64,000 bases of DNA, taken from assembly GCA_035279405.1 (NCBI GenBank), contig DATEHU010000026.1, forward strand, positions 258,147 to 322,146, in the 5' to 3' direction. The stretch is from Gammaproteobacteria bacterium. Its GTDB lineage: Bacteria > Pseudomonadota > Gammaproteobacteria > Natronospirales > REEB76. Every line of letters starts with the position of its first letter. Position 1 is the first letter of the stretch. The translations under genes and the position numbers were made by a program. Shown piece by piece: positions 56,142-63,665 of the stretch. The notes beneath the pieces are model-generated. The model was not told the origin of the DNA. It did not search any database and saw only the letters and a list, made by a program, of their open reading frames with translations.

Positions 56142-57572
56142 ATGATAAGCAACCGTCTGTCACGCTGGACACTGGTGTTCTTTGCCTGTGCATTGGTGAA
56201 TTTCCTGGCCGCGCAGGGCGTGATTCTTTCCGGTGCAAGCTGGCCTATGCAGCCGGTATCCGCGCCCGGCACGCTGGTGGCGGTGCACTTGCTCACCATC
56301 GGCTGGCTGCTGCTGCTGATGTTGGGTGCGTTGTTCCAGTTCATCCCGGTAATTACATCGAATGTGTTGCCGAGCCAGCACCTGGAGCTGGCGACGCTGG
56401 GCGCCATCGAAGCCGGTTTGTTGCTCATGATCTGCGGATTCATCGGCATGGGTTTGGGTGCGGCGCCGATCGTCCGTTGCCTGCCGGTCGGCGGCGCTCT
56501 GGTCATCGCCGGCGTGCTGCTGGCCTGTTACGACCTCGGCGTGCCGCTCCTCAAGGCGCGACCGCTGACCTTGCCGGGCCGCATGGTACTCACCGGCCTG
56601 GTGTTTCTGCTTGCCACGATCACACTCGGGCTGCTGTTTGCGCTCGCCATCAGCGTTCCGGCGTTGTCGGGGCGCTTGGGCGTGCTGCTGGCTAATGGCG
56701 TCAGCTTGCATGCGCTCGCGGGCCTGGGTGGCTGGTTCACGCTCACGGCCATGGGGGTGACCTACAAGCTCGTGCCGATGTTCACGCTCGCACCCGAGGA
56801 GCGCGGCTTGGCCGGCGAACTGGTGCATGACCTCGCGGCCGTGGGGTTTGCCTTGGCGCTGATTTTCGGCCTGCTGCACATCTGGTTGCCATCGCGCGTA
56901 CTGCAGGGCGTGGAATACGCCGGATACCTGCTGGTTGCAGCGGGCATCGGCATTTATCTCTGGGACATGGCGCGTATTTATCGCACGCGCCGGCGCACGG
57001 TGCTCGAGCTGCACAACAAGGCAGCAGTGGGCGCGTTCGCACTGCTCGGAGCCTGCGTGGTGATGGCGCTGGTGCTGGCCGGATTGGGGAGGTTGGCCAG
57101 CGATGCGGCGGTCTTCGTGTTCCTGGCGGTATTCGGCTGGCTGAGCGGACTGGGGCTCACGCAGCTTTACAAGATTGTGCCGTTTCTGGCCTGGCTTGGC
57201 CGCTTCGGCCAGAAGCTCGGGCGCGGGCCGGTGCCGCGCGTGCAGGATCTCGTGAACGAAGGCCGCGGCTATCCGTGGTTCATCATTTATTTCATCGGCA
57301 TATCGCTGGCCGTACTCGCGGCCTTCAGCGGCGAGTTCTATGTTTTCCGCGCCGGTATCGGGCTGGGCGTGATCGCCACGCTCGGGCTGATGCTCGAGTA
57401 CTGGCGCGCCTGGCGCGGCTATTACGCGGCGCGCAAGCCGCAGGTTGCGCCGAAGCTGCCGCCTTTCATGACCGGAATACCGGCGGTCGCCAATCCGCAC
57501 GCGGCCAAAGGACCGGCCATGATCTCCCCCATTACAGACAAATATGGAGCCTCACACGATGAGCATCCTTGA
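56142..57572 (+). CDS. 12-helix membrane protein, haem-copper oxidase I-like
   Basis: Integral membrane protein of 476 residues with about 12 helices and a cytosolic C-terminal tail. Histidines lie within helices in positions reminiscent of the haem-copper oxidase subunit I and NnrS families (LVAVHLLTIGWLL, VSLHALAGLGGWFTLTAMG, LLHIWLP). A CuB-type HH pair is not visible, so it is unlikely to be an oxidase. Its neighbours are a Rieske protein and DUF2249 proteins. A role in NO or haem chemistry is a guess from context. Confidence 0.75.
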   Translation: MISNRLSRWTLVFFACALVNFLAAQGVILSGASWPMQPVSAPGTLVAVHLLTIGWLLLLMLGALFQFIPVITSNVLPSQHLELATLGAIEAGLLLMICGFIGMGLGAAPIVRCLPVGGALVIAGVLLACYDLGVPLLKARPLTLPGRMVLTGLVFLLATITLGLLFALAISVPALSGRLGVLLANGVSLHALAGLGGWFTLTAMGVTYKLVPMFTLAPEERGLAGELVHDLAAVGFALALIFGLLHIWLPSRVLQGVEYAGYLLVAAGIGIYLWDMARIYRTRRRTVLELHNKAAVGAFALLGACVVMALVLAGLGRLASDAAVFVFLAVFGWLSGLGLTQLYKIVPFLAWLGRFGQKLGRGPVPRVQDLVNEGRGYPWFIIYFIGISLAVLAAFSGEFYVFRAGIGLGVIATLGLMLEYWRAWRGYYAARKPQVAPKLPPFMTGIPAVANPHAAKGPAMISPITDKYGASHDEHP

Positions 57573-58080
57573 ACCTTTGTTGCTGGACGTACGCGACGAA
57601 TTGTGCTGCGGCGGCGAGCCGCTGCCGCACATTCTCGAGGCCGTGGACAAGCTCAGCCCGGGACAGGCCTTGCGTCTGCTTGCGACCTTTGAGCCGTTGC
57701 CGCTGTACGCAGTGCTCGCGCGCAAAGGCTTCGGGCACAGCGCCAAGCGCCTGAGCGCGGGAGATTGGGAAATGCTGTTTACCCCGGGTGCCGCCAAACC
57801 CAAAACCAAGACGAATAAACCCAAATCCACCACCGCCGTCACCAGCACCGAAGGTTGGCCGGCACCGTGCACGCATCTCGACAACCGCGGTCTGCAACCG
57901 CCGGAGCCGCTGGTGCGCATACTCGACGCGCTCGAGCATCTGGCTCCGGGCGCCGTGTTGGAAGCCATCAACGAACGCGACCCGGTATTCCTGTATCCGG
58001 AACTTGAGGCGCGCGGCGCGCTGATCCACACGGACAAGCAGGCGGATTTTGTGCGCCTGCTGATCCGGCGTGCGGGTTGA
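57559..58080 (+). CDS. Tandem DUF2249-domain protein
   Basis: Soluble protein of 173 residues containing two DUF2249 units: LDVRDELCCGGEPLPHILEAVDKLSPGQALRLLATFEP-type (residues 8-75) and LDNRGLQPPEPLVRILDALEHLAPGAVLEAINERDP (about 107-165), joined by a lysine/threonine linker. DUF2249 proteins relate to the TusA/SirA fold and are frequent in denitrification loci. It overlaps the previous gene by 14 bases. Function unknown. Confidence 0.85.
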   Translation: MSILEPLLLDVRDELCCGGEPLPHILEAVDKLSPGQALRLLATFEPLPLYAVLARKGFGHSAKRLSAGDWEMLFTPGAAKPKTKTNKPKSTTAVTSTEGWPAPCTHLDNRGLQPPEPLVRILDALEHLAPGAVLEAINERDPVFLYPELEARGALIHTDKQADFVRLLIRRAG

Positions 58081-58083
58081 AAT

Positions 58084-58422
58084 GTGACCGACGAGCAAAC
58101 GCCCGCAGGCCCGAGCCGCGAAAGCGTGCTCGATGCCATGCACGATGTCATTGACCCGGAACTCGGCTACAACATCGTGGACATCGGCCTGATTTACGGC
58201 CTGGAAGTGGTGGATCACAGCGTTCAGGTCACCATGACCATGACCACGCCGGGTTGTCCGGCACAGGATTACATCATGGCGGGCGTCAAAGACCGCGGTC
58301 AGCGCATTCCCGGCGTCGAGAACGTGGACATCACGCTCGTCTGGGAGCCGCCGTGGTCGCCGAAGAAAATGACGCCGGTCGCCAAGGCGTATTTCGAGAT
58401 CGCGGACGACGGCGATGACTGA
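58084..58422 (+). CDS. Metal-sulfur cluster assembly factor (DUF59)
   Basis: MIP18/PaaD-type protein of 112 residues with the signature DAMHDVIDPELGYNIVDIGLIYGLEV and the conserved cysteine in TTPGCPAQDYI. Family members (SufT, PaaD) help insert Fe-S clusters into target proteins. The start is GTG at 58084. It sits between two DUF2249 genes and downstream of a Rieske protein, so a maturation role for this operon is plausible. Confidence 0.9.
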   Translation: MTDEQTPAGPSRESVLDAMHDVIDPELGYNIVDIGLIYGLEVVDHSVQVTMTMTTPGCPAQDYIMAGVKDRGQRIPGVENVDITLVWEPPWSPKKMTPVAKAYFEIADDGDD

Positions 58423-58891
58423 TCCGGAGCCGGGCGATCATGCCGCGCTGCAGGCGCTCAATCGCCAGTTGCTGCGCGCGCTGCTGGCACTCGGCGAATG
58501 CGGCGTGCCGCAGCGCAACACGGCCTGCAATATTGCGGCGGCCGCGTGGTCAGTCCTGCGCCATACGCATGCGCGTGAAGCCGAACGCCTGAACGGCGTG
58601 TTGCACGCACTTACCCAATCCACTCACCCCAAAGTCAACGAGGAGACCACGATGTCCGAAGCCAAGATTCTCGATGTGCGCAGCCTGATTCCGATGGAGC
58701 GTCACCGCAAGATTTTCGAAACCTACGACCATCTCGGCACCGGCGACCGGTTCGTGCTGGTGAACGATCACGATCCCAAGCCCCTGTACTACCAGTTCGA
58801 AGCCGAACACACCGGCAAGTTCTCCTGGAAATACCTGGAGCAGGGCCCGACGGCCTGGCGCGTGGAAATCGGGCGTACCGCGGCCGAATAA
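58415..58891 (+). CDS. DUF2249 protein with N-terminal helical region
   Basis: 158 residues. The first 79 are helical and of unknown type (LQALNRQLLRALLALGECG, then AAAAWSVLRHTH). The second part is a DUF2249 domain: LDVRSLIPMERHRKIFETYDHLGTGDRFVLVNDHDPKPLYYQF. The ATG at 58415 overlaps the preceding gene by 8 bases, but an internal ATG at 58652 has a very strong GAGGAG six bases upstream, so a shorter DUF2249 protein may also be made. Confidence 0.82.
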   Translation: MTDPEPGDHAALQALNRQLLRALLALGECGVPQRNTACNIAAAAWSVLRHTHAREAERLNGVLHALTQSTHPKVNEETTMSEAKILDVRSLIPMERHRKIFETYDHLGTGDRFVLVNDHDPKPLYYQFEAEHTGKFSWKYLEQGPTAWRVEIGRTAAE

Positions 58892-58905
58892 GCCGCGCCC
58901 GTACT

Positions 58906-59247
58906 TCAGGCGTGAGCCGCCGCGTGGGCCATTTCGTCTATCGCCAGTGCCGAGTGTGCGTAGGCGGCTCCGGCGCGCATTTCGGATGCCACCCAGATGG
59001 CTTCCATGATCTCTTCTTGCGTGGCGCCCGTGCGCAGAGCGGCGCGCGTGTGTCCGTGGATGCAATAGGGGCACTGCGTGGTGTGGGCTACGGCCACGGC
59101 GATGAGCTGCTTGGTTTTCTCCGGCAACGCGCCGGCGGCAAACACCGCCTTGCTGAATGCGTGGAAAGCTTCCAACTGCTTTGGCGCGAGTGCCTTGCGT
59201 TTGGCAGCGATGTCGGGAGTGGATTCTGGGTACAGAGATTGGGACAT
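58906..59247 (-). CDS. Carboxymuconolactone decarboxylase / AhpD-like protein
   Basis: Protein of 113 residues with the CMD signature and the redox pair CPYCIHGHT, followed by AALRTGATQEEIMEAIWVA. The CxxCxxxH motif is as in AhpD, so a peroxidase-reducing role is more likely than a decarboxylase. The ATG at 59247 is chosen because it has GGAG upstream. It is the last gene of the minus-strand sdhB operon and converges with the DUF2249 gene. Confidence 0.9.
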   Translation of the reverse strand: MSQSLYPESTPDIAAKRKALAPKQLEAFHAFSKAVFAAGALPEKTKQLIAVAVAHTTQCPYCIHGHTRAALRTGATQEEIMEAIWVASEMRAGAAYAHSALAIDEMAHAAAHA

Positions 59248-59276
59248 AAGATTCTCCTTGCAATGAATTAACGGGC

Positions 59277-59639
59277 TCAACGCCCGAGGCGGCGCTTCAG
59301 GTAAATGGCCAGCACCACCGCCTGGTTGCATGCCTCGTCGTGCGCGCCGAACAGGATCGTGAAATTGGGATGCGCCTTGATCGCGTCCACGAGTTTTTGC
59401 GTGGCTTCACGGTTGGCGCCGATTTCTTTCAGGTAGCGGCGCTTGAATTCCGGCCATCTTTCGCGGTCGTGGCCGAACCACTTGCGCAGCGCGTCACTGG
59501 GCGCCACGTCGCGCAGCCATTCGTCCACCCTGGCTTTGGTCTTGGTGACGCCGCGTGGCCAGACGCGATCCACGAGAATGCGATAACCGTCGGTGCGCGC
59601 GGCCGGCAGGTACACGCGCTTGAGTTTGATATCTGGCAT
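59277..59639 (-). CDS. DUF488-family protein
   Basis: Protein of 120 residues. RILVDRVWPRGVTKTKARVDEWLRDVAPSDALRKWFGHD and the C-terminal TILFGAHDEACNQAVVLA are the standard DUF488/YeaO pattern. The family is uncharacterised; the Cys in EACNQA and its His neighbour are conserved. It lies 33 bp after sdhB and 29 bp before the AhpD-like gene in the same operon. Confidence 0.9.
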   Translation of the reverse strand: MPDIKLKRVYLPAARTDGYRILVDRVWPRGVTKTKARVDEWLRDVAPSDALRKWFGHDRERWPEFKRRYLKEIGANREATQKLVDAIKAHPNFTILFGAHDEACNQAVVLAIYLKRRLGR

Positions 59640-59672
59640 GGTCGGCCTCCTCCGGGCGGAGCCCGTGTTGCG

Positions 59673-60473
59673 TCAGTGCTCGCGTTCCACCATCAGCTTC
59701 TTGAGCTCCGCGATCGCGTGCCCTGGGTTCAAGCCCTTGGGGCAGGTGCGCGTGCAGTTCAGGATCGTGTGGCAACGGTAAAGCTTGAAAGGGTCCTGCA
59801 AATAATCGAGGCGTTCCCCGCTGGCTTCGTCGCGGCTGTCCACGAATGCACGGTAGGCCTGCAGCAGCACCGCCGGACCCATGAAGCGGTCGCCGTTCCA
59901 CCACCAGCTCGGACAGCCGCCGGTGCAGCAGAAACACAGGATGCACTCGTAGTAGCCGTCGAGCCGCGCGCGCTCCTCGGGTGACTGCAGGCGTTCGCGA
60001 TCCGGTGGCGGCGTGCTGGTCTTGAGCCAGGGTTCGATGGATTCGTACTGCGCGAAGGCGTGCGTCTGATCCGGCACCAGGTCCTTGATCACCGGCATGC
60101 TGTTCAGCGGGTAGATCTCCACCGCGTCCGGGATATCGCGGATCGCGCGCGTGCAGGCCAGCCAGTTGGTGCCGTGCATGTTCATGGCGCAGCTGCCGCA
60201 CACGCCTTCGCGGCAGGAACGGCGGAAGGTGAGCGTGCTGTCGATTTCATTCTTGATCTTGATGAGCGCGTCGAGCACCATCGGCCCGCACTTGTCCAGG
60301 TCCACGAAATAGGTGTCGAGGCGCGGCGGTTCGCCGTTGTCCGGATCGTAGCGGTAGATGTGGAATTCCTTGACGTGCGTCGCGCCTTCGGGCCGGGGCC
60401 ACACTTTCCCCGGGTGCACGCGCGAATTCGGATTCATGCCGAGGTTGCGCGGAATGACGTCGTTGATGTTCAA
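59673..60473 (-). CDS. sdhB: Succinate dehydrogenase iron-sulfur subunit, isolated
   Basis: Fe-S subunit of 266 residues. It has the [2Fe-2S] site CREGVCGSC...C, the [4Fe-4S] site [13 protein letters not shown] and the [3Fe-4S] site [14 protein letters not shown], in the order typical of SdhB/FrdB. An N-terminal extension (about 35 residues, before [10 protein letters not shown]) is longer than in E. coli. SdhA, SdhC and SdhD are not in the window. Its operon neighbours are a cysteine-synthase-like gene (12 bp upstream) and DUF488. Confidence 0.93.
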   Translation of the reverse strand: MNINDVIPRNLGMNPNSRVHPGKVWPRPEGATHVKEFHIYRYDPDNGEPPRLDTYFVDLDKCGPMVLDALIKIKNEIDSTLTFRRSCREGVCGSCAMNMHGTNWLACTRAIRDIPDAVEIYPLNSMPVIKDLVPDQTHAFAQYESIEPWLKTSTPPPDRERLQSPEERARLDGYYECILCFCCTGGCPSWWWNGDRFMGPAVLLQAYRAFVDSRDEASGERLDYLQDPFKLYRCHTILNCTRTCPKGLNPGHAIAELKKLMVEREH

Positions 60474-60485
60474 GTGTGGGCTCCT

Positions 60486-61436
60486 TCAGGTGAAATGCGC
60501 GGGCGTGACGGGCTTGGCGTCCGGCTGCATGAAATATTCGTTCAGGTATTTTTCGCCCTTGTCACAGAACAGCGTGACGACGGTCTTGAGTTCGGGGTAT
60601 TGCTTGCGTACGCGTTTGGCGGCGAGCAGGTGCGCCCCCGAACTCGGTCCGCAGAACAGGCCGTGCTCGCAGGCCAGCTTGCGCATCGCGTCCACCGCCT
60701 CGCTGCTGGAAATGCTCAGCACTTCGTTCACGAGTTCGCGATGGCGCGCGAAGATGCCCGGCACGAAGCCGTCGGAAATGCCCTCGATCTGGTGTGCGCC
60801 GATCTCGCCGCACAGCAGGGTGCGCGATTCGGTCGGTTCCATGGCGAACAGCCGTACCTTGGGATTGACCGCGCGCAACGCCTGGCCGACGCCCACCAGC
60901 GTGCCGCCGGTGCCTACGCCCATGACCAGCGCATCCGGCACGGTGCCCTGGGGCAATTGGGCGAGAATCTCCGGACCCAGAAGCACGCGGTTTTCCTCCA
61001 CGTTCCATTCCGATTCGAACTGGTGCGGGCAGAAATAGCCCGGCTGCTTCCCGAGTTCGCCAGCGCGTTTCAGGGCATCGTTCACGTGGAAATGGCCGCT
61101 GAACAGGATTTCGGCGCCATAGGCGCGCGAAATCGCCACGCGTTCGCTCGACATGCCTTCCGGCATGACCACGAGCATGCGATAGCCCTTGACCGCCGCC
61201 ACCAGCGACAGGGCATTGCCGGTGTTGCCGCTGGTGGCCTCGACGATGGTGTCGCCCGGGTGCAGCAGACCGTCGCGCTCGGCTTTCTCGATCATGTACT
61301 TGGCGATGCGCGCCTTGATCGAGCCCGAGGGGTTCAGGAATTCAATCTTGCAGTAGATGCCGTCAATTTTGAGCAGCGGCGTGTCGCCAATCGCGTCGAG
61401 AATGTTGTCGGAGACCGAGGGAAAACGTGCGGACAT
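60486..61436 (-). CDS. Cysteine synthase-like PLP enzyme
   Basis: Fold-type II PLP enzyme of 316 residues, close to O-acetylserine sulfhydrylase and cystathionine beta-synthase. Seen are the PLP lysine in SGSIKARIA (Lys41; Val-Lys-Asp-Arg is usual), the substrate loop EATSGNTGNALS, the phosphate-binding GVGTGGTLVG, and CGPSSGAHL near the C-terminus. The unusual SIKAR and lack of a cys regulon neighbour leave the substrate open. It is coupled to sdhB by a 12-bp gap. Confidence 0.88.
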   Translation of the reverse strand: MSARFPSVSDNILDAIGDTPLLKIDGIYCKIEFLNPSGSIKARIAKYMIEKAERDGLLHPGDTIVEATSGNTGNALSLVAAVKGYRMLVVMPEGMSSERVAISRAYGAEILFSGHFHVNDALKRAGELGKQPGYFCPHQFESEWNVEENRVLLGPEILAQLPQGTVPDALVMGVGTGGTLVGVGQALRAVNPKVRLFAMEPTESRTLLCGEIGAHQIEGISDGFVPGIFARHRELVNEVLSISSSEAVDAMRKLACEHGLFCGPSSGAHLLAAKRVRKQYPELKTVVTLFCDKGEKYLNEYFMQPDAKPVTPAHFT

Positions 61437-61446
61437 GCTTGGTGTC

Positions 61447-61833
61447 TCAATGTGGCCGGTGGGTGCTGGCGACCGAGCCGCCGAGTGTCCAGGAGGGGGG
61501 ATCGCTGGCGGGAAACGAGCCGGCCAGCTGCTCGTCAATCATGCGCTCGCATTCCTCGATGCTGGGTTTGCGCGTGGGCGGGATCGCCGGGGAGGAAGGC
61601 CGTGCCTTGGGTGTTCCGCCGCCGCGGCCCGGCAGCGCGGGACTGCGCAGATAATGCTTGTAGAACAGGTATGACACGATGAATGCCCTCCGGTACTGCG
61701 GGGTCGAGGCAAAGTGCCTCGGGTTCAGGACCGCACGGCGGTAAATCCTCAGCGTCTGCTGCGCATATTGGTGTGCGGCTTCCGGTCCGCGCCGCTCGAT
61801 GAGCCCGCGGATGATGTCTTCATCCGTACTCAT
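61447..61833 (-). CDS. Hypothetical protein with SFPASDPPSW motif
   Basis: Protein of 128 residues. The N-terminal half is helical and basic (DEDIIRGLIERRGPEAAHQYAQQTLRIYRRA); the C-terminal half is proline-rich and ends in EQLAGSFPASDPPSWTLGG, a motif that recurs in many otherwise unrelated bacterial proteins. It heads the cysteine-synthase/sdhB operon, 10 bp upstream. A perfect TTGAT box lies 127 bp before its start. No function known. Confidence 0.7.
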   Translation of the reverse strand: MSTDEDIIRGLIERRGPEAAHQYAQQTLRIYRRAVLNPRHFASTPQYRRAFIVSYLFYKHYLRSPALPGRGGGTPKARPSSPAIPPTRKPSIEECERMIDEQLAGSFPASDPPSWTLGGSVASTHRPH

Positions 61834-61959
61834 ATTCTTCGTTGCACTTATTGTACGCCGTCAGTGCAGCGCCGGGAAATCGCAACGCCATGGTGGTATG
61901 ACGCGCCCTTACGGATTGACCGTCGGACGGCAATCTGTTCCGGCCCGGTGCCCGAAGCC

Positions 61960-61973
61960 TTGATCTACATCAA
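61960..61973. promoter_or_regulatory. FNR/Dnr-type box between the sdhB operon and ccmA
   Basis: Perfect TTGAT-CTAC-ATCAA. It is 127 bp from the leftward operon start and 370 bp from ccmA, so the leftward operon is the likelier target. No good -10 is visible on either strand. Confidence 0.75.
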
Positions 61974-62316
61974 GCCGAATTTTGGTAGCGGCGACGTGCC
62001 TGTGTGCCTGTTGCCCGTGACTGCATCAGACTAGCGAACCCGTCGTACGCCGGATTGGCAAGCAAGTCCGGCAGTCGCCGGGGTACAATTTCGACATCGG
62101 AAATAAAGCCCTGCCACCCGCATCCAATGTGGTTGTTCTCCAACAATGGCTTCCCAGAATGACGCGGGCAGCTCACGGGCTGCATTGGGTTACCGAAGGC
62201 GCGGGTGGACGCAACCTCCTGGCACAAATTGGCGGATTGGGACTGGCAAATTGAGCCATAATGAGCCCGCTCTCATTGACCCAAGTTGCTAATTCGCATG
62301 CAAATTGTTGACACGC

Positions 62317-62332
62317 TGGCGCCCGGGCGCCA
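62317..62332. repeat. 16-bp perfect palindrome upstream of ccmA
   Basis: TGGCGCCCGGGCGCCA ends 10 bp before the ccmA ATG, where the ribosome site should be. It could be an operator or an RNA structure affecting translation. No Shine-Dalgarno sequence is obvious. Confidence 0.6.
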
Positions 62333-62342
62333 CTGAGTTCCC

Positions 62343-62990
62343 ATGTCCGGACCGACGACCACACCGCTCACACTGTCGGCATGCGGCGTCGCCGTCTGGC
62401 GCGGCGATCGCTGTCTGTGCCGCGACCTGAGTTTCGAATTGCATGCCGGCGAGGCGCTGCACGTGCAGGGATCGAACGGTGCGGGCAAGACCAGTCTGAT
62501 TCGCGTGCTCGCCGGTCTCGGCCGCTGTGACGCCGGCGAGGTGTTGTGGCAAGGCGAGCCCCTGCGTCGCAGCGGGGCGACCTACCGCGCGGCCATCGGC
62601 TATCTTGGGCACAGCAACGGCGTGAAACTGGGGCTGAGTCCACGCGAGAATCTGGCTGCGGCGTGCGCGCTGCGGCATGCACCGCCGAGTGCCGACATAG
62701 ACAGCACGCTGGCGCAAGTGAATTTGCACGCCTGCGCGGACATGCCGTGTGGCGCACTGTCCATGGGGCAGCGGCGGCGCGCGGCGCTGGCGCGTCTGCT
62801 TTTGGCGCAAGTGCCTTTGTGGTTTCTGGATGAGCCGCTTGCCAGCCTGGACATCGCCGGCACGGGATTGTTGCATGCGATGCTCGACCGACATCTGTCC
62901 ATGGGCGGCCTGGCGGTGTTTGCCACGCATCAGCCTCTGCAGCTGGCGCCGAGGCCTGTGCAGACCCTGACCTTGGACGGGTCGGCATGA
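62343..62990 (+). CDS. ccmA: Haem exporter ATP-binding protein CcmA
   Basis: ATPase of the CcmABCD complex, which releases holo-CcmE for cytochrome c maturation. 215 residues with Walker A GSNGAGKTS (about 45-53), signature LSMGQRRRAALARLLL and Walker B LWFLDEPLASLD, plus the CcmA-specific GHSNGVKLGLSPRENL. The start ATG is preceded by a palindrome rather than a clear ribosome site. The stop overlaps ccmB as ATGA. The many c-type cytochromes in this region depend on this system. Confidence 0.95.
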   Translation: MSGPTTTPLTLSACGVAVWRGDRCLCRDLSFELHAGEALHVQGSNGAGKTSLIRVLAGLGRCDAGEVLWQGEPLRRSGATYRAAIGYLGHSNGVKLGLSPRENLAAACALRHAPPSADIDSTLAQVNLHACADMPCGALSMGQRRRAALARLLLAQVPLWFLDEPLASLDIAGTGLLHAMLDRHLSMGGLAVFATHQPLQLAPRPVQTLTLDGSA

Positions 62991-63652
62991 ATGTCGCAGC
63001 GCTGGTGCAGCGGGATCTGCGTCTGGCCTATCGGCGCCGCGGCGAACTCGCGACGCCGGCCATCTTCTTTATAATTGTCACCGCGCTGTTTCCGCTGGCA
63101 GTGGGATCCGAGCCGGCACTGCTGTGTCGCCTGGCACCCGGAGTGATCTGGGTGGCGGCATTGCTGGCGAGCCTGATTGGCCAGGATAGTTTGTTCAAGA
63201 ACGATTACGAGGATAGCAGCCTTGAACAAACGCTGCTGAGTCCCGCCCCGCTCGAAGGACTGGTATTACTGCGCGTATTCACCCACTGGCTGGTCACCGG
63301 TCTGCCGCTGGTGATTTTGGCCGCGCTGCTGGCGCTCATGCTGGGCTATCCGACCGGCGCCCTGGGAACTCTGGTGCTGGGTTTATTGCTGGGCACACCG
63401 GTGCTGAGTTTTCTGGGTGCGATCGGCGCTGCACTCACGGTGGGCTTGCGGCGCAGCGGCATGCTGTTGCCGATTCTGGTGTTGCCGCTCACCGTGCCGG
63501 TGTTGATTTTTGGCGCCGCCGCCGGCGAGCGTGCGGCGCTGGGTGAACCGGCTGCCGCACCACTGTATTTTCTCGCCGCCATGCTGGTGCTGGCGGTGAC
63601 ACTGGCACCGTTTGCCATCGCCGGTGGATTGCGCATCAGTCTCGAATCCTGA
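62987..63652 (+). CDS. ccmB: Haem exporter membrane protein CcmB
   Basis: Membrane subunit of the CcmABCD complex, 221 residues with six helices. Typical segments are VQRDLRLAYRRRGELATPAIFFIIVTALFPLAVG at the start and SLIGQDSLFKNDYEDSSLEQTLLSP. The ATG overlaps the ccmA stop. Confidence 0.95.
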   Translation: MNVAALVQRDLRLAYRRRGELATPAIFFIIVTALFPLAVGSEPALLCRLAPGVIWVAALLASLIGQDSLFKNDYEDSSLEQTLLSPAPLEGLVLLRVFTHWLVTGLPLVILAALLALMLGYPTGALGTLVLGLLLGTPVLSFLGAIGAALTVGLRRSGMLLPILVLPLTVPVLIFGAAAGERAALGEPAAAPLYFLAAMLVLAVTLAPFAIAGGLRISLES

Positions 63653-63665
63653 CCGGGAAATTTGC

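Larger units (their letters stand above)
61834..62342. other. Intergenic region before the ccm genes
   Basis: These 509 bp separate divergent operons and contain no supported gene. They hold a TTGAT box and a perfect palindrome near the ccmA start, listed separately. Confidence 0.6.
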
